From Ancylobacter pratisalsi (GTDB taxonomy: Bacteria > Pseudomonadota > Alphaproteobacteria > Rhizobiales > Xanthobacteraceae): 64,000 nucleotides of DNA. The position numbers and the translations under genes are program-made. The stretch covers positions 2,430,001 to 2,494,000 of the forward strand of contig NZ_CP048630.1 in NCBI RefSeq assembly GCF_010669125.1, given 5' to 3'. Shown one piece after another: positions 29,524-40,237 of the stretch; the first letter of the stretch is position 1, and every line of letters begins with the position of its first letter. The notes under the pieces are model-generated. The model was not told where the DNA came from and ran no database searches. It worked only from the letters and a program-made list of their open reading frames with translations.

Positions 29524-31055
29524 GGACGTATCTCTCCCTTGCGCATGATGGCGCGCATGATCTTCTCCTGGGTGGCCTCGTGGCCGGCGAACTCACCGAC
29601 GAAAGCGCCCTCGTTCATCACGCAGATGCGGTCGCAGATGCCGATCAGTTCGGGCATCTCGGAGGAGATCACCACGACACCCTTGCCGGCGTCTGCCAGC
29701 TCATTGATGATGCAGTAGATTTCGTACTTGGCGCCGACATCGATGCCGCGCGTCGGCTCATCGAGGATCAGCACTCTGGGATCGGTGAACAGCCATTTCG
29801 ACAGCACCACCTTCTGCTGGTTGCCGCCCGAGAGGTTGCCGGCCTCCTGGTAGACACTGTGGCAGCGGATCCGCATCCGGCCGCGATAGTCTGAGGCTGC
29901 CGCCAGTTCCTTGATATCGTCGATCACCCAGCCGGTTGCGACAGCCGGCAGGTTGGCAAGGCTCACATTCTTGCGGATGTCCTCGGAGAGCAGCAGACCG
30001 AGCTGCTTGCGGTCCTCGGTGACATAGGCGAGCCCCGCATCGATGGCCCGCCCGACGCTCGACAGGTCGAGTTCGCGGCCCTCGATCTCGGCCCGCCCGG
30101 TGATCTTCTGGCCCCAGGAGCGACCGAAGACGCTCATGGCGAATTCGGTGCGCCCCGCGCCCATCAGCCCGGCGATCCCGACGATCTCTCCGCGCCTCAC
30201 CTCGAAGTCGACATTCCGGATGACTTGCCGGTCGGCGTGCTGGGGATGGTAGGCCGACCAGTTCGAAACCTTGAAGATCGCCTCACCGATTTTCGGCTGC
30301 CGCTTCGGATAACGGTGCTCGAGATCGCGGTCGACCATCTTGGCGATGATGCGGTCTTCCTCGACCGCGCCCTCGTGGCAATCCATGGTGTCGACGGTGC
30401 GCCCATCGCGCAGCACGGTGATGCGGTCGGCGACCTTCGAGACTTCGTTCAGCTTGTGCGAGATGAGAATGGACGCGATGCCCTGCGCCTTGAATTCCAG
30501 CAACAGGTCCAGCAGGGCCGCACTGTCCTTCTCGGAAAGGCTGGCGGTCGGCTCGTCGAGGATGAGCAGGCGCACCTTTTTCGACAAAGCCTTGGCGATC
30601 TCGACCAGTTGCTGTTTGCCGACGCCAATGTGGGTCACCAGCGTGTCGGGGGATTCTTCCAGTCCTACCTTGGCGAGAAGTTCGCGCGTGCGCCGCTGAA
30701 CCGTCCCCCGGTCGATGATGCCGAAGCGGCCGGGCGGGTTGGCGATGAAGATGTTCTCGGCGATCGACAGCAGCGGGATCAGCGCCAGTTCCTGATGAAT
30801 GATGATGATGCCGAGTTCTTCGGAATCGCTTATGCCGCGAAAGCGCCGCTCCTCGCCGTCAAAGACGATGGCGCCCTCATAGGAGCCGTGCGGATAGACG
30901 CCGCTCAGCACCTTCATCAGCGTCGATTTTCCCGCACCATTCTCGCCAACCAAGGCATGGATCTCGCCCGGTGCGACGCTGAGGGAAACTTCGCTCAGCG
31001 CCTTCACGCCGGTGAAGTGCTTGCTGATGTCCTGCATTTCCAAAAGAGCAGTCAT
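29520..31055 (-). CDS. gguA: Multiple-sugar ABC transporter ATP-binding protein (GguA/MmsA-like)
   Basis: A 511-residue cytosolic ATPase with two tandem nucleotide-binding domains, as in all RbsA/XylG-type transporters. The first Walker A is GENGAGKS (37-44), with the switch [10 protein letters not shown]; the second domain has a degenerate P-loop ([10 protein letters not shown]) but an intact LSGGNQQKV signature and [13 protein letters not shown]. It powers uptake with the adjacent permease, which its stop overlaps (ATGA), and the ChvE-like protein encoded 76 bases upstream. Confidence 0.94.
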   Translation of the reverse strand: MTALLEMQDISKHFTGVKALSEVSLSVAPGEIHALVGENGAGKSTLMKVLSGVYPHGSYEGAIVFDGEERRFRGISDSEELGIIIIHQELALIPLLSIAENIFIANPPGRFGIIDRGTVQRRTRELLAKVGLEESPDTLVTHIGVGKQQLVEIAKALSKKVRLLILDEPTASLSEKDSAALLDLLLEFKAQGIASILISHKLNEVSKVADRITVLRDGRTVDTMDCHEGAVEEDRIIAKMVDRDLEHRYPKRQPKIGEAIFKVSNWSAYHPQHADRQVIRNVDFEVRRGEIVGIAGLMGAGRTEFAMSVFGRSWGQKITGRAEIEGRELDLSSVGRAIDAGLAYVTEDRKQLGLLLSEDIRKNVSLANLPAVATGWVIDDIKELAAASDYRGRMRIRCHSVYQEAGNLSGGNQQKVVLSKWLFTDPRVLILDEPTRGIDVGAKYEIYCIINELADAGKGVVVISSEMPELIGICDRICVMNEGAFVGEFAGHEATQEKIMRAIMRKGEIRP

Positions 31056-31081
31056 GGTGGCGTTCCCATGCGACAGGGGAT

Positions 31082-31108
31082 CCGCGCCGGAACGAACGCC
31101 CGGCGCGG
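31082..31108 (-). terminator. GC-rich hairpin between chvE and gguA
   Basis: CCGCGCCGG (31082-31090), 9-base spacer, CCGGCGCGG (31100-31108): a perfect 9-bp stem just after the binding-protein stop and before the ATPase gene, without a T-run. Such hairpins commonly stabilise binding-protein mRNA or reduce read-through, giving excess binding protein over transporter. Confidence 0.55.
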
Positions 31109-31131
31109 GTCGTGACGACCGCCGGGCGGCG

Positions 31132-32208
31132 TCAGTTGATCTGGTCGGGCTTGTAGTATCCGGAGCCGATCAGGACCTTCTCCCAGTTGTCCTTGTCGAC
31201 AACGACCGGCTTGAGCAAGTAGGACTGCACGACCTTGACGCCGTTGTCGTAGGTCTTGGTGTCGTTGACGATGACCTCCTTGCCCGAGAGCGAGGCGTCG
31301 ACCATGTCGGCGGTCACCTTGGCGAGGTCGCGCGTATCCTTGAAAATGGTCGAATACTGTTCGCCGGCGAGGATTGACTTGACCGAGGGCACCTCGGCGT
31401 CCTGCCCGGTAACGACCGGCATCTTCATGTCGCCCGAGCCGTAACCCACGCCCTTGAGCGAGGAGAGAATGCCAATGGACAGACCGTCATAGGGCGAAAG
31501 TACGCCGTCGAGCTTCTTGTCGTTGTAGTAGGCGCTGAGCAGATTATCCATGCGTGCCTGGGCGGTGGCGCCGTCCCAGCGCAGCGTGGAAACCTTGTCC
31601 ATGCCCATCTGGCCGGAGGCGATCTTCAGCGTGCCGTTATCGATCAGCGGCTTCAGCACCGAAAGCGCGCCGTCGTAAAAGAAGTAGGCGTTGTTGTCGT
31701 CAGGCGAGCCGCCGAATAGCTCGATATTGAACGGTCCCTTGTTCGCGGGGTAGCCAAGCCCCTTCAGGAGAGACTCTGCCTGCAGCACGCCGACCTGAAA
31801 ATTGTCGAAGGTCGCGTAGTAGTCGACATTGGGCGTGTCGCGGATCAGGCGGTCATAGGCGATGACCTTGATGCCCTTGTCATGCGCCTGCTTGAGCACA
31901 TCGGAGAGGGTGGTGCCGTCGATCGAGGCGACCACCAGCACCTTGGCGCCCTTGGTCACCATGTTCTCGATTTGTGAGAGCTGGTTGGGGATGTCGTCAT
32001 CGGCATATTGCAGGTCGGTGTTGTACCCGCGCTGTTGGAGCACCTTCACCATATTGTCGCCGTCGGCGATCCAGCGGGCGGAGGACTTGGTGGGCATGGC
32101 GATGCCGACCGTGGCCTTGTCCTGCGCGGCGGCCGGCAGGGCCAAGCTCAACGCGCCGAAGGCGAGGGCGGCGAAGGCGGTGGAAAATGTCTTCGTCAGG
32201 CGTTTCAT
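31132..32208 (-). CDS. chvE: Periplasmic multiple-sugar-binding protein (ChvE-like)
   Basis: A 358-residue periplasmic binding protein with a signal peptide ([20 protein letters not shown], cleavage near residue 28). The mature protein opens [20 protein letters not shown] and has [33 protein letters not shown] and [12 protein letters not shown], all very close to the ChvE sequence of Agrobacterium as I remember it. ChvE binds arabinose, galactose, glucose and xylose, feeds GguAB, and in Agrobacterium also works with VirA in virulence. GGGAG lies 6 bases before the ATG. Encoded after the galactose enzymes and before the ATPase. Confidence 0.93.
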   Translation of the reverse strand: MKRLTKTFSTAFAALAFGALSLALPAAAQDKATVGIAMPTKSSARWIADGDNMVKVLQQRGYNTDLQYADDDIPNQLSQIENMVTKGAKVLVVASIDGTTLSDVLKQAHDKGIKVIAYDRLIRDTPNVDYYATFDNFQVGVLQAESLLKGLGYPANKGPFNIELFGGSPDDNNAYFFYDGALSVLKPLIDNGTLKIASGQMGMDKVSTLRWDGATAQARMDNLLSAYYNDKKLDGVLSPYDGLSIGILSSLKGVGYGSGDMKMPVVTGQDAEVPSVKSILAGEQYSTIFKDTRDLAKVTADMVDASLSGKEVIVNDTKTYDNGVKVVQSYLLKPVVVDKDNWEKVLIGSGYYKPDQIN

Positions 32209-32289
32209 TGGAATCTCCCGAGAGTTGAACGAAGGCCGCGTTTGGCGTGCCGGTTTCTTGGCGGCGGGGCCGCGCGTGGGGTTCGCGCC

Positions 32290-32973
32290 TCAGTCGCGGG
32301 CGCGCGAAGTCTCCTGTGCGGTGGAGAACACCGCGTCATAGGCGGCGATGACCGAGCGGGCACTGGCGCGCACTTGCTGAGCATTGGCGCCGGGGTGGTA
32401 GAGGCTGGAGCCGAGCCCGAAGGTGCGGATGCCGGCGCCCGCATAGGCAACGAAATCCCTCTCGCCGACACCGCCAACCGCGCCGACCACCGTGGCGGGT
32501 GGCAGCACCACGGCGATGGCCTGGATGACGGCTGGGCCGAGAAGGTTGGCAGGAAAGAACTTCAGCCCGGAGGCGCCCGCTCTGACCGCCGCGATGGCCT
32601 CGGTCGGCGTTAGAACCCCCGGCATGGTGACCATGCCGTGGCCGCCGGCGCGGGCAATGACGCCCGGATCGACATTCGGGCTCACCATCAAACGGCCGCC
32701 GGCAGCGGCGAGGCTGTCGACCTCATGTTCCGCCAGTACCGTCCCCGCGCCGATCAGCACCCCGGACGGGGCGAGGCGCGCCGCCGTCTCGATGGAACGG
32801 AACGGATCGGGCGAGTTCAGCGGAATCTCGATCGCTTCAAGCCCTTCCTCGATCAGCGTGCCGACGATGGCCTCGGCTTCATGCGGTTCGAGGCCCCGCA
32901 ATATGGCGACCAGTCCGCGCCTCAGGTTTGGCCACGCGACGTGGAGCGGTGAAGGAGCCGCGGCGGTCTTCAT
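32290..32973 (-). CDS. dgoA: 2-dehydro-3-deoxy-6-phosphogalactonate aldolase
   Basis: A 227-residue class I aldolase of the KDPG/KDPGal family, splitting 2-keto-3-deoxy-6-phosphogalactonate to pyruvate and glyceraldehyde 3-phosphate, the last DeLey-Doudoroff step. GLVAILRG (20-27), IEIPLNSPDP with E49, and the Schiff-base lysine K138 in GLKFFPA are visible. ILRG and PLNSPDP favour the galactose enzyme DgoA over Eda. The start overlaps the dgoK stop by 4 bases, so kinase and aldolase are coupled. Confidence 0.93.
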   Translation of the reverse strand: MKTAAAPSPLHVAWPNLRRGLVAILRGLEPHEAEAIVGTLIEEGLEAIEIPLNSPDPFRSIETAARLAPSGVLIGAGTVLAEHEVDSLAAAGGRLMVSPNVDPGVIARAGGHGMVTMPGVLTPTEAIAAVRAGASGLKFFPANLLGPAVIQAIAVVLPPATVVGAVGGVGERDFVAYAGAGIRTFGLGSSLYHPGANAQQVRASARSVIAAYDAVFSTAQETSRARD

Positions 32974-33902
32974 GACACGGCTCCCTCGAGCTGGAAGGTG
33001 GCAAGCGCGGCCGCGTGTAGCCCCTCGCGCACGCAGCTCTCGGCGTCGAACGCGCGAATGTCGGCGAGGCCGGCCACGGCGAAGGCCTGCCGGTAGAGTG
33101 GGGCGGCGGGCGCGGAGGCAATAAGGCTGACCCCGTCGAGGTTCCCGAAGCGCTGGCGCGCGCCGGCAAGCTCAAGCCCGATCAGCAGGCCGGACAGCCG
33201 TGCCAGTGCCGAGGTTGCGGGCGTCGCCGCGAGCAGCCAGCTGGCGCGGAGCGCGAACAGGGCATTGCCTATCGATTCGGGCGCGGCGAGCGCTTCGGCG
33301 ACACCTTCGGCAAAGGCCGGCGAAGCCGGTTCCACCGGCGCGGCGCCGCTCAGTGCCGGGGCAAGCACGGAGGCCTCGCGGATGAGCTGGAACAGTTCGC
33401 CGGTCATGAAGCTGGCGAAACCCTCGATCGTGCCATCCTCCAGCCGCACCCATTTCGAATGTGTGCCGGGCAGACAGGCGAGGCAGGCCCCCTCGCGCGT
33501 CGTCAGTGCCAGCAACTGCGTTTCTTCGCCGCGCATGACGTCGAAATGGTGCGGATCGTTCTGGGCGATGCCGGGCAGGACGTGAATGGGGCGCCGCGTG
33601 GAAGGCACGAGGGTCGTTTGCGCCGCCAAGCCCGCCAGCGGCACGGGTGCCGCGAGATAGGCCGCTTCGATCCAACCGGAGCGGGAGCCCACCATGCCGC
33701 ACATCATCACCGGCACATCTTCGCCGATGCCGAGGGCGGCGATATGGGTTTCAAGCACGACTTCGAAGCCGTCCGTCGCGGACGCGGCAAGTCCCTGCGT
33801 GCTGCGCCGTTCCGCCAGCACCTGTCCGGCGCGGTCCAGCGCCCACAGGCGGAAGCTCGACGTGCCCCAGTCGACCACGATGTGCGAGACAGGCTCCATC
33901 AT
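32970..33902 (-). CDS. dgoK: 2-dehydro-3-deoxygalactonokinase
   Basis: A 310-residue sugar-acid kinase of the DgoK family, phosphorylating 2-keto-3-deoxygalactonate. The phosphate-binding opening IVVDWGTSSFRLW is near residues 8-20; VMMCGMVGSRSGW and CLPGTHSKWV are DgoK hallmarks. The start (ATGATG at 33902) overlaps the lactonase stop, preceded by GGGAGGGG. Its product goes directly to DgoA. No separate galactonate dehydratase of the DgoD (enolase) type is present in the window, so the dehydratase step is probably done by an IlvD/Edd enzyme here. Confidence 0.93.
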   Translation of the reverse strand: MMEPVSHIVVDWGTSSFRLWALDRAGQVLAERRSTQGLAASATDGFEVVLETHIAALGIGEDVPVMMCGMVGSRSGWIEAAYLAAPVPLAGLAAQTTLVPSTRRPIHVLPGIAQNDPHHFDVMRGEETQLLALTTREGACLACLPGTHSKWVRLEDGTIEGFASFMTGELFQLIREASVLAPALSGAAPVEPASPAFAEGVAEALAAPESIGNALFALRASWLLAATPATSALARLSGLLIGLELAGARQRFGNLDGVSLIASAPAAPLYRQAFAVAGLADIRAFDAESCVREGLHAAALATFQLEGAVS

Positions 33903-34828
33903 GCCCCTCCCAGAGCGACGCGCGGCTCGGCCCGTCCATGCGCCCCGGCGTCGATGAGGAAGGTGCGGCCGTGTTGAGGATCGGCCGCACGCTCGGCTTC
34001 ATCCATGCTCACGAAGGCCGATGTCACCAACAGACGGTCGAAGCCGGGCCCGACGAAGACCGGGCAACTTGTCTGGCGTGCCGGGACCGCGACGCGGCGC
34101 ACGATGCGACCCTCGGGCGAATAGACGTCGAGCCTCCCCGCGCCCCAGATCGCGCACCAGATGCGCCCCTCACTGTCAGTGACCGCCCCGTCCATCCCGC
34201 CCTCGCCCGTATGGACATGAAGCACCGCGGGTGGCTCGAGCGGCAGGCCGGTCGCGGGATCAAGACGCACACGGTAGAGGCGGTTGCTCGGTGTATCGGT
34301 GAAATAGCCCTGGAGGCCGTCGGGTGAGAAGCAGATGGCGTTGGGAATGGTAAGGCCAGGGAACAGCGGGGTGAGAATTCCCTTGCGGAAAGCGTAGATT
34401 GCGCCAGCGCCCGGCTCGGCCTGCAGGCCCATGGTGCTGACCCAGAAGGTTCCGGAGGGATGCACCCTGGCGTCGTTGGAGCGGGTCGCCGGATTGTCCG
34501 CTTCCACCGCAATCACGGTCTGCAATTGCCCGGTGGCAATGTCGCGCAGCACGAGAGCGGCATCGCTCAGGAGGAGCTGCCGGCGATCGTCGACGAAGGC
34601 CAGCGCGCTCGCCCTGAAGGGAAGTGCGTGGACCTTGACCTCGCCCGTCCCCAGATTGGCCTCGAAGAGCTGGCGCTGGAGAATATCGAACCACCAGGCC
34701 GTGTTACTCGCGGCATCGTAGGTTGGGCCTTCGCCAAGTTCGCAGCGCGCCGCGCTCAGCAGGGAAGCCGGCGCCGTCTCGGCGGCGGGTGACGCGGGGC
34801 CGACCGGAGGGGTGCTAGTGGTTGTCAC
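33899..34828 (-). CDS. SMP-30/gluconolactonase family sugar lactonase
   Basis: A 309-residue six-bladed beta-propeller lactonase, hydrolysing the L-arabinono- or D-galactono-lactone made by the aldose dehydrogenase encoded upstream. Metal-ligand motifs are visible: ELGEGPTYD with E33, [11 protein letters not shown], and [17 protein letters not shown]. The proposed start is a GTG at 34828 that overlaps the preceding dehydratase gene by 14 bases; the N-terminal 20 residues are proline- and alanine-rich, so the true start could be slightly downstream. Substrate follows from context. Confidence 0.88.
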   Translation of the reverse strand: MTTTSTPPVGPASPAAETAPASLLSAARCELGEGPTYDAASNTAWWFDILQRQLFEANLGTGEVKVHALPFRASALAFVDDRRQLLLSDAALVLRDIATGQLQTVIAVEADNPATRSNDARVHPSGTFWVSTMGLQAEPGAGAIYAFRKGILTPLFPGLTIPNAICFSPDGLQGYFTDTPSNRLYRVRLDPATGLPLEPPAVLHVHTGEGGMDGAVTDSEGRIWCAIWGAGRLDVYSPEGRIVRRVAVPARQTSCPVFVGPGFDRLLVTSAFVSMDEAERAADPQHGRTFLIDAGAHGRAEPRVALGGA

Positions 34829-36620
34829 GAGGAACCCCCCTGGTCTGGGCGATGCGCTGGAACTTCACCGCCGGCTCCAGCACCGCCCCCGCTTCCAACT
34901 GGCCGACGACGCTGCGCTGGAGTTCTTGCCAGGGGGTCTGGCTCGGGGGGTAGAGATAGCCACCTTCGGCGTCGAGTGTCCTGCGGCGCTGCGCCAGCTC
35001 GTCGTCCGGCACCAGCATGTCCGCGGTGCCGCGTCTCAGGTCGATGCGCACGCGGTCGCCGGTATGCAGGAGCGCTAGCCCTCCGCCCACGGCGGCTTCC
35101 GGCGAGGCATTGAGGATGGAGGGAGAGCCGGAAGTGCCGGACTGGCGCCCGTCACCGATGCAGGGCAGTTCGTGGACGCCGGCCCGGATGAGGTAGTCGG
35201 GCGCGCGCATGTTCACCACTTCAGCGGCGCCGGGATAGCCGACCGGGCCGGCGCCACGCATGAACAGGATGGTGGTCGCATCGATGGCGAGCGCAGGGTC
35301 GTCGATGCGGGCGTGGTAGTCCTCGGGCCCGTCGAAAACCACCGCTCGTCCTTCGAAGGCGTCCGGGTCCTCCGGATTGGAAAGGTAGCGGGCGCGGAAA
35401 TCGGCACTGATCACGCTGAGCTTCATGATCGCGGAATTGAATAGGTTGCCGCGCAGCACGCGAAAGCCGGCCCGCTCCTTTAGAGGGCGATCGAAGGGGC
35501 GGATCACCGCTTCGTCCTGGATCGTCGCGGCGCGGCAGTTCTCGCCGATGCTGCGCCCGTTCACGGTCGGCGCGTCCTCGGCGATCAGCCCCTGCTTCAT
35601 CAGCTCGGCGACCACGGCGGGTACGCCGCCGGCGTGGTAATAGTCCTCGCCCAGATACTCGCCGGCAGGTTGCAGGTTTACCAGCAGCGGGATGTCCTCG
35701 CCGAATTCCTGCCAGTCGTCGAGACTGAGCTCCACCCCGACATGGCGGGCCAGCGCGTTGAGATGGATGGGGGCGTTGGTCGATCCGCCGATCGCGGAGT
35801 TGACGCGGATCGCGTTGAGAAACGCGTCGCGGGTCAGAATGTCGGAGGGCTTCATGTCCTCATGCACCATTCCGACGATGCGCAACCCGGTGCGGTAGGC
35901 CATTTCCTGTCGATCGCGATAGGGTGCGGGAATGGCTGCTGAGCCCGGCAACTGCATGCCGAGCGCCTCGGCGAGCGAGTTCATCGTCGTTGCCGTGCCC
36001 ATGGTGTTGCAGAAGCCGGTGGAGGGCGCGGAGGAGGCGACCAGCTTTACGAAGCCCGCGTGGTCGATCTCGCCTTTCGCGAGCAGCTCGCGCGCTTTCC
36101 ACACGATCGTGCCCGAGCCGGTGCGCTCGCCACGAAACCAGCCATTGAGCATCGGGCCGACCGACAACGCGATGGCGGGGATATTCACCGTCGCGGCCGC
36201 CATCAGGCAGGCAGGTGTGGTCTTGTCACACCCGATGGTGAGCACCACGCCATCAAGCGGATAGCCGTAGAGCACCTCGACAAGGCCGAGATAGGCGAGG
36301 TTGCGGTCGAGACCGGCCGTGGGTCGCTTGCCGGTCTCCTGGATGGGATGGACGGGGAACTCGATGACGATGCCGCCTGCCTCGCGAATGCCCTCGCGAA
36401 CCCGCTTGGCGAGTTCCAGATGGTGGCGATTGCAGGGCGAGAGATCGGAGCCGGTCTGGGCAATGCCGATGATCGGACGCCCGCTCTGCAGTTCCTCCTG
36501 GCTCAGCCCGAAATTCAGGTATCGCTCCAGATAGAGCGCCGTCATGTCGATATTGTCGGGGTTGTCGAACCAGGCACGCGAGCGGAGCCTGCGGTCGGAT
36601 GGGGGCGCCTTGGCGTGCAT
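34815..36620 (-). CDS. IlvD/Edd-family sugar-acid dehydratase (xylonate/galactonate type)
   Basis: A 601-residue iron-sulfur dehydratase, dehydrating an aldonate to its 2-keto-3-deoxy form. The ATG at 36620 is chosen because AAGGAG precedes it by 7 bases; an upstream GTG at 36641 would overlap galM. Cluster cysteines C63, C131 and C204 lie in [16 protein letters not shown] and FCNTMGTA. The protein opens [21 protein letters not shown] and ends RGVPRDNH; this resembles Caulobacter XylD from memory. Between galM and lactonase/dgoK, the likely task is galactonate dehydration, with xylonate as an alternative. It is distinct from the arabonate-type paralogue at 41.2 kb. Confidence 0.85.
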   Translation of the reverse strand: MHAKAPPSDRRLRSRAWFDNPDNIDMTALYLERYLNFGLSQEELQSGRPIIGIAQTGSDLSPCNRHHLELAKRVREGIREAGGIVIEFPVHPIQETGKRPTAGLDRNLAYLGLVEVLYGYPLDGVVLTIGCDKTTPACLMAAATVNIPAIALSVGPMLNGWFRGERTGSGTIVWKARELLAKGEIDHAGFVKLVASSAPSTGFCNTMGTATTMNSLAEALGMQLPGSAAIPAPYRDRQEMAYRTGLRIVGMVHEDMKPSDILTRDAFLNAIRVNSAIGGSTNAPIHLNALARHVGVELSLDDWQEFGEDIPLLVNLQPAGEYLGEDYYHAGGVPAVVAELMKQGLIAEDAPTVNGRSIGENCRAATIQDEAVIRPFDRPLKERAGFRVLRGNLFNSAIMKLSVISADFRARYLSNPEDPDAFEGRAVVFDGPEDYHARIDDPALAIDATTILFMRGAGPVGYPGAAEVVNMRAPDYLIRAGVHELPCIGDGRQSGTSGSPSILNASPEAAVGGGLALLHTGDRVRIDLRRGTADMLVPDDELAQRRRTLDAEGGYLYPPSQTPWQELQRSVVGQLEAGAVLEPAVKFQRIAQTRGVPRDNH

Positions 36621-36637
36621 CACGGGGCTCCTTGAGG

Positions 36638-37723
36638 TCACAGGGTGGAGAAGCGATAAAGCGAGACGTGTCGGTAGGTCTCGCCAGGGTCGAGCCGTGC
36701 GCTGGGGTAATCGGGACGGTTTGGGGCGTCAGGCCAGGCCTGCGGCTCCAGGCAGAAAGCATCTGACTGGCGGTAGAGCCGGTCGAACTTGCCGCTTGCG
36801 GCCCCGTCCAGGAAGTTGCCGGAATAGAACTGTAAACCGGGCTGGTTGGTCAGAAGCTCCATCACCCGGCCGGAGCGGGGATGTTCGACACGTGCGGCGA
36901 GCCGTGGTGCCGCGACATGGCCGTCCGGCAGGCAGTAATTGTGATCGTAACCGTGCCCGAGGCGGATCTGCTCATGCGCTTCGCGGATGCGCGCGCCAAT
37001 TGGCGTTCCGGCGCGGAAGTCGAAAGGTGAGCCCTCGACTGAAACAGGCGCACCCAGCGGGATCGATGCCGGGTCGATGGGTAGATAGGCGTCGGCGTAG
37101 ATCGTTAGCCGATGGTCGAGAATGCTCTCCCCCACTGCGACGCCCGCCAAATTGAAGAAACCGTGATGCGTGAGGTTGGCGAGTGTGGGGCGATCGCTCG
37201 TCGCCTCAAAGCTGATGGACAGCGTTCCGTTTGCGGTAATTGCATAGGTCAGGCGGGTGTGGAGCGTGCCGGGATAGCCCTCCTCTCCATGGGCGCTGAC
37301 ATAGGAAAGCCTGACCCAGGGCTCTGGCTCATTGCCCACGGCATCGACGTTCCACAGCTGCCGGTCGAAGCCTTGGAAGCCGCCATGGAGACTGTTGGCG
37401 CCTTCGTTCGGTGGGACGCGGCAGATTTCGCCGTCGAGCGTGAAGGTCGAACCGGCGATGCGGTTGGCGTAGCGCCCGATGGTCGCGCCAAAATAGTGGC
37501 GCTGGGCCAGATAAGGGGTGAGATCGTCATGCCCGAGCACGACGTCGGCCACCGCGCCCGCGCGGTCGGGGACGTAGAGCGCCTGCACCGCCGCGCCATA
37601 GGTGATGATCGCCACCTCAAAGCCATTCCCGCCGGAAAGGCGCAGGCGTTCGACCGCCCGGCCGTCCGGAAGGACGCCGAAGGGTTCGCGCAGGATCGGC
37701 AGGCGTTCGGCAGTGTCCATCAT
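36638..37723 (-). CDS. galM: Aldose 1-epimerase (mutarotase)
   Basis: A 361-residue cytosolic or periplasmic-like (no signal peptide) mutarotase interconverting aldose anomers, supplying the right anomer for the aldose dehydrogenase. Catalytic-region motifs: [27 protein letters not shown] with the conserved histidine pair, [11 protein letters not shown], and near the end [11 protein letters not shown] with the catalytic glutamate. The ATG at 37723 overlaps the dehydrogenase stop by one base (TGATG). A longer reading upstream runs through the antisense-like frame of the neighbouring gene and is not credible. Confidence 0.92.
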   Translation of the reverse strand: MMDTAERLPILREPFGVLPDGRAVERLRLSGGNGFEVAIITYGAAVQALYVPDRAGAVADVVLGHDDLTPYLAQRHYFGATIGRYANRIAGSTFTLDGEICRVPPNEGANSLHGGFQGFDRQLWNVDAVGNEPEPWVRLSYVSAHGEEGYPGTLHTRLTYAITANGTLSISFEATSDRPTLANLTHHGFFNLAGVAVGESILDHRLTIYADAYLPIDPASIPLGAPVSVEGSPFDFRAGTPIGARIREAHEQIRLGHGYDHNYCLPDGHVAAPRLAARVEHPRSGRVMELLTNQPGLQFYSGNFLDGAASGKFDRLYRQSDAFCLEPQAWPDAPNRPDYPSARLDPGETYRHVSLYRFSTL

Positions 37724-38649
37724 CAGTACTCGAACGGCTCGACGAGCGAGCGCCGGCCGATCAGGAAGGCATCCGCGACCAATGCCAGTGGGGCGAGGTC
37801 GACGTCGCTGGCGCCCTGCTGGATCAGGTGGACGAAGTGCCGGTAGATGCCGGCATATTCGGCCTCGTTCCCGTCGATCAGCGGGGCGTCGTCGTGGAAC
37901 AGCTTCGCGCCCCCGGAAGCGAGGGTGAGGCGGCCGCCATCGGTCTCGACGTGGATGTCCCACGTCTGCGGCCCCGTCTGGAGGAAGTCGAGCTCGGCCC
38001 GGATCGGCAGGCCATCCGCGTCGGCGAGGTCGACCTCCGCCGCCACCGGCGCGTCGCGATTGGCCGGAAAGGCGAGATGAGCTCCGGTCACGAAGACCGG
38101 GCGCGGCAGGATGCGGGTGAGGATCGACAGGGCATTGATGGCCGGGTCGAACACGCCGAGCCCGCCGGCCTCCCAGATCCACTCCTGCCCGGGGTGCCAT
38201 ACGCGCACATCCTCCTTCCATTCGATCGTAACCGAGCGAGGCGCGTGCTCGGCGAGGAAGGCGCGGGCGGGCTCCACGGCCGGGGCGAAGCGCGAATGCC
38301 AGGTGGCGAAGAGCGTCTTGCCCGACGCCTGCGCGGCTGCGACGAGGGGGGCGAGTTCGCTCACCGTCGCTCCTGGGGGCTTCTCCAGAAGCACATGCTT
38401 GCCTGCCTCCAGCGCCATCTGGGCCTGCGCACGACGCACCTGCGGGGGGGTACAGAGAGCGACCGCGTCGATTGGTTCGCCGCTGGCCAGTAACGCGTCC
38501 AGCGTGGCGTAATGGGCGATACCCGGCTGCGCCGCATTGCGACTGGCGACGGCGGCGAGGCTGATGCCCTCCGTTTGCGCGATGGCGGGAATGTGCTGGT
38601 CGCGGGCGATCTTGCCGAGGCCGACAATGGCCAGACGGATGGGGCTCAT
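37723..38649 (-). CDS. Aldose (L-arabinose/D-galactose) 1-dehydrogenase, Gfo/Idh/MocA family
   Basis: A 308-residue NAD(P)-dependent dehydrogenase oxidising L-arabinose or D-galactose at C1 to the lactone. The Rossmann motif is [12 protein letters not shown] at residues 8-19, followed by the MocA-family EKPP at about 94-97 and the substrate segment [20 protein letters not shown]. This layout matches the Azospirillum L-arabinose 1-dehydrogenase and rhizobial/pseudomonad galactose dehydrogenases, which accept both sugars because they share stereochemistry at C2-C4. Its start overlaps the aldehyde dehydrogenase stop by 4 bases. Confidence 0.9.
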   Translation of the reverse strand: MSPIRLAIVGLGKIARDQHIPAIAQTEGISLAAVASRNAAQPGIAHYATLDALLASGEPIDAVALCTPPQVRRAQAQMALEAGKHVLLEKPPGATVSELAPLVAAAQASGKTLFATWHSRFAPAVEPARAFLAEHAPRSVTIEWKEDVRVWHPGQEWIWEAGGLGVFDPAINALSILTRILPRPVFVTGAHLAFPANRDAPVAAEVDLADADGLPIRAELDFLQTGPQTWDIHVETDGGRLTLASGGAKLFHDDAPLIDGNEAEYAGIYRHFVHLIQQGASDVDLAPLALVADAFLIGRRSLVEPFEY

Positions 38650-40235
38650 GACCGCGGCTCCCGTGATGTTTCCGCGACGCCATCGACAAGGCGGGGGAGG
38701 TTGAGCGGGTTGCCCGCCTGCACCGCATGCGGCAGCAGCGCCTCCGGCAGATCCTGGTAGCAGACCGGACGCAGGAAGCGGCGGATGGCGAGCGTACCGA
38801 CCGAGGTCGAGCGCGGGTCAGAGGTGGCGGGAAAGGGGCCGCCATGCACCATGGCGTGGCACACCTCGACGCCGGTCGGCCAGCCATTGGCGAGAATGCG
38901 GCCGGCTTTTTCCTCAAGAATGGGCACCAGCTGGCCGGCGAGCGGATGATCCTCGCTCTCCAGATGCAGCGTGGCGGTCAACTGCCCCTCAACGGCGTGG
39001 GCTACCTTCAACATCTGTGCCTCGTTCGCACAGCGCACGACCAGTGCTGAAGCGCCGAACACCTCATGCCCGAGTGCCGGCGTGCCGATGAAGGCGTCGG
39101 CGTCGGTGACGAACAGTGCCGGGCGGCAGGCATTGGTCCCGCCTTCCTGCCGACCCAGCGCAAGTTCGTGCGCGGCTGGGTTCGTCTCCAGTGCTGCCAC
39201 GCCCTTCGCATAGGCGCTGGCGATGCCGGGTGTGAGCATTGTGGCGGACGGAGCGGCAGCGATCGCGGTGCCAGCCGCCGGAAGAAAACGATCGAGCCCT
39301 TCGCTGGCCAGGGCAATGACGAGCCCCGGATTGGTGCAGAACTGCCCGGCGCCCATGGTGAGCGAGGCGGCGAAGCCTGCCGCGAGCGCTTCAGCACGCG
39401 CCCTCAATGCGCCGGGCAGCAGGAACACCGGGTTGATGCTGCTCATTTCCGCATACACAGGAATGGGCTCCGGACGGTTGTTGGCGATGTCGACCAGCGC
39501 GAGCCCGCCGGCGCGCGAGCCGGTGAAACCCACCGCCTTCATGCGAGGATCCGCCACCAGCGCCGCGCCGAGCGCGGTGGTGGTGCCTGTGACCAGCGAG
39601 AACACGCCTTCCGGCAGCCCGCTCTCGGCGATGGCGGCGCGGATGGCGCGACCTACCAGCTCCGAAGTGCCAGGGTGGGCGGGGTGACCCTTCACGATCA
39701 CCGGGCACCCGGCGGCCAGCGCGGACGCTGTGTCGCCTCCGGCCACCGAGAAGGCGAGGGGGAAATTGGAGGCGCCGAACACCGCCACAGGCCCCACGCC
39801 GATATGACGCAGGCGGAGATCCGCGCGTGGCAATGGCGTGCGGTCGGGCAGGGGGCTATCGAGCCGGGGTTCGTCCGCGCCGCCCGCGCGGACCCAGTTG
39901 GCGAACAGGCGCAGCTGGCCGGTGGTGCGGGCTCGCTCGCCCTGCAGCCGTGCGGCGGGCAGACCGGTTTCCTGCGTCGCGCGTTCGATCAGTGCCTCAC
40001 CGAGGCTCTCGATCCCGGCCGCGATCCGCTCCAGGAAGTCGGCGCGCTGGGTAGGCGTAGTGGCGCGGTAGATGGGGAAGGCCGCGGCGGCGAGGGCGGC
40101 GGCTCTCGCGACCTCGGCCGGGCCGGCCTCGGTGAAATCGGGACCGATGGCCATATTGCGCGCCGGGTCGACGGCGCGGAAGGTTGTATCGCCCGCTACA
40201 TCGTGGGAGCCGATGAGGGCGGCGCCGGTAAGCAT
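38646..40235 (-). CDS. Alpha-ketoglutarate semialdehyde dehydrogenase
   Basis: A 529-residue NAD(P)-dependent aldehyde dehydrogenase of the KGSADH type, oxidising 2,5-dioxopentanoate to alpha-ketoglutarate. With the start at 40235 (GGGGA 8 bases upstream; avoids overlap with the preceding gene, unlike an ATG at 40250) the catalytic cysteine is C300 in GQFCTNPG and the general base E263 in [28 protein letters not shown] is characteristic of this subgroup. It ends the L-arabinose branch; the same product is formed by the 4-hydroxyproline branch encoded 17-20 kb away, and no other KGSADH is present in the window. Confidence 0.9.
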   Translation of the reverse strand: MLTGAALIGSHDVAGDTTFRAVDPARNMAIGPDFTEAGPAEVARAAALAAAAFPIYRATTPTQRADFLERIAAGIESLGEALIERATQETGLPAARLQGERARTTGQLRLFANWVRAGGADEPRLDSPLPDRTPLPRADLRLRHIGVGPVAVFGASNFPLAFSVAGGDTASALAAGCPVIVKGHPAHPGTSELVGRAIRAAIAESGLPEGVFSLVTGTTTALGAALVADPRMKAVGFTGSRAGGLALVDIANNRPEPIPVYAEMSSINPVFLLPGALRARAEALAAGFAASLTMGAGQFCTNPGLVIALASEGLDRFLPAAGTAIAAAPSATMLTPGIASAYAKGVAALETNPAAHELALGRQEGGTNACRPALFVTDADAFIGTPALGHEVFGASALVVRCANEAQMLKVAHAVEGQLTATLHLESEDHPLAGQLVPILEEKAGRILANGWPTGVEVCHAMVHGGPFPATSDPRSTSVGTLAIRRFLRPVCYQDLPEALLPHAVQAGNPLNLPRLVDGVAETSREPRS

Positions 40236-40237
40236 GC

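Noticed and set aside
28285..29718. Plus-strand open frame of 477 codons
   Set aside because: Antisense shadow of the GguB-like permease; charged low-complexity product.
36638..38917. Extended 759-codon reading of galM
   Set aside because: Only the last 361 codons are GalM; the upstream part runs in a wrong frame through the dehydrogenase gene.
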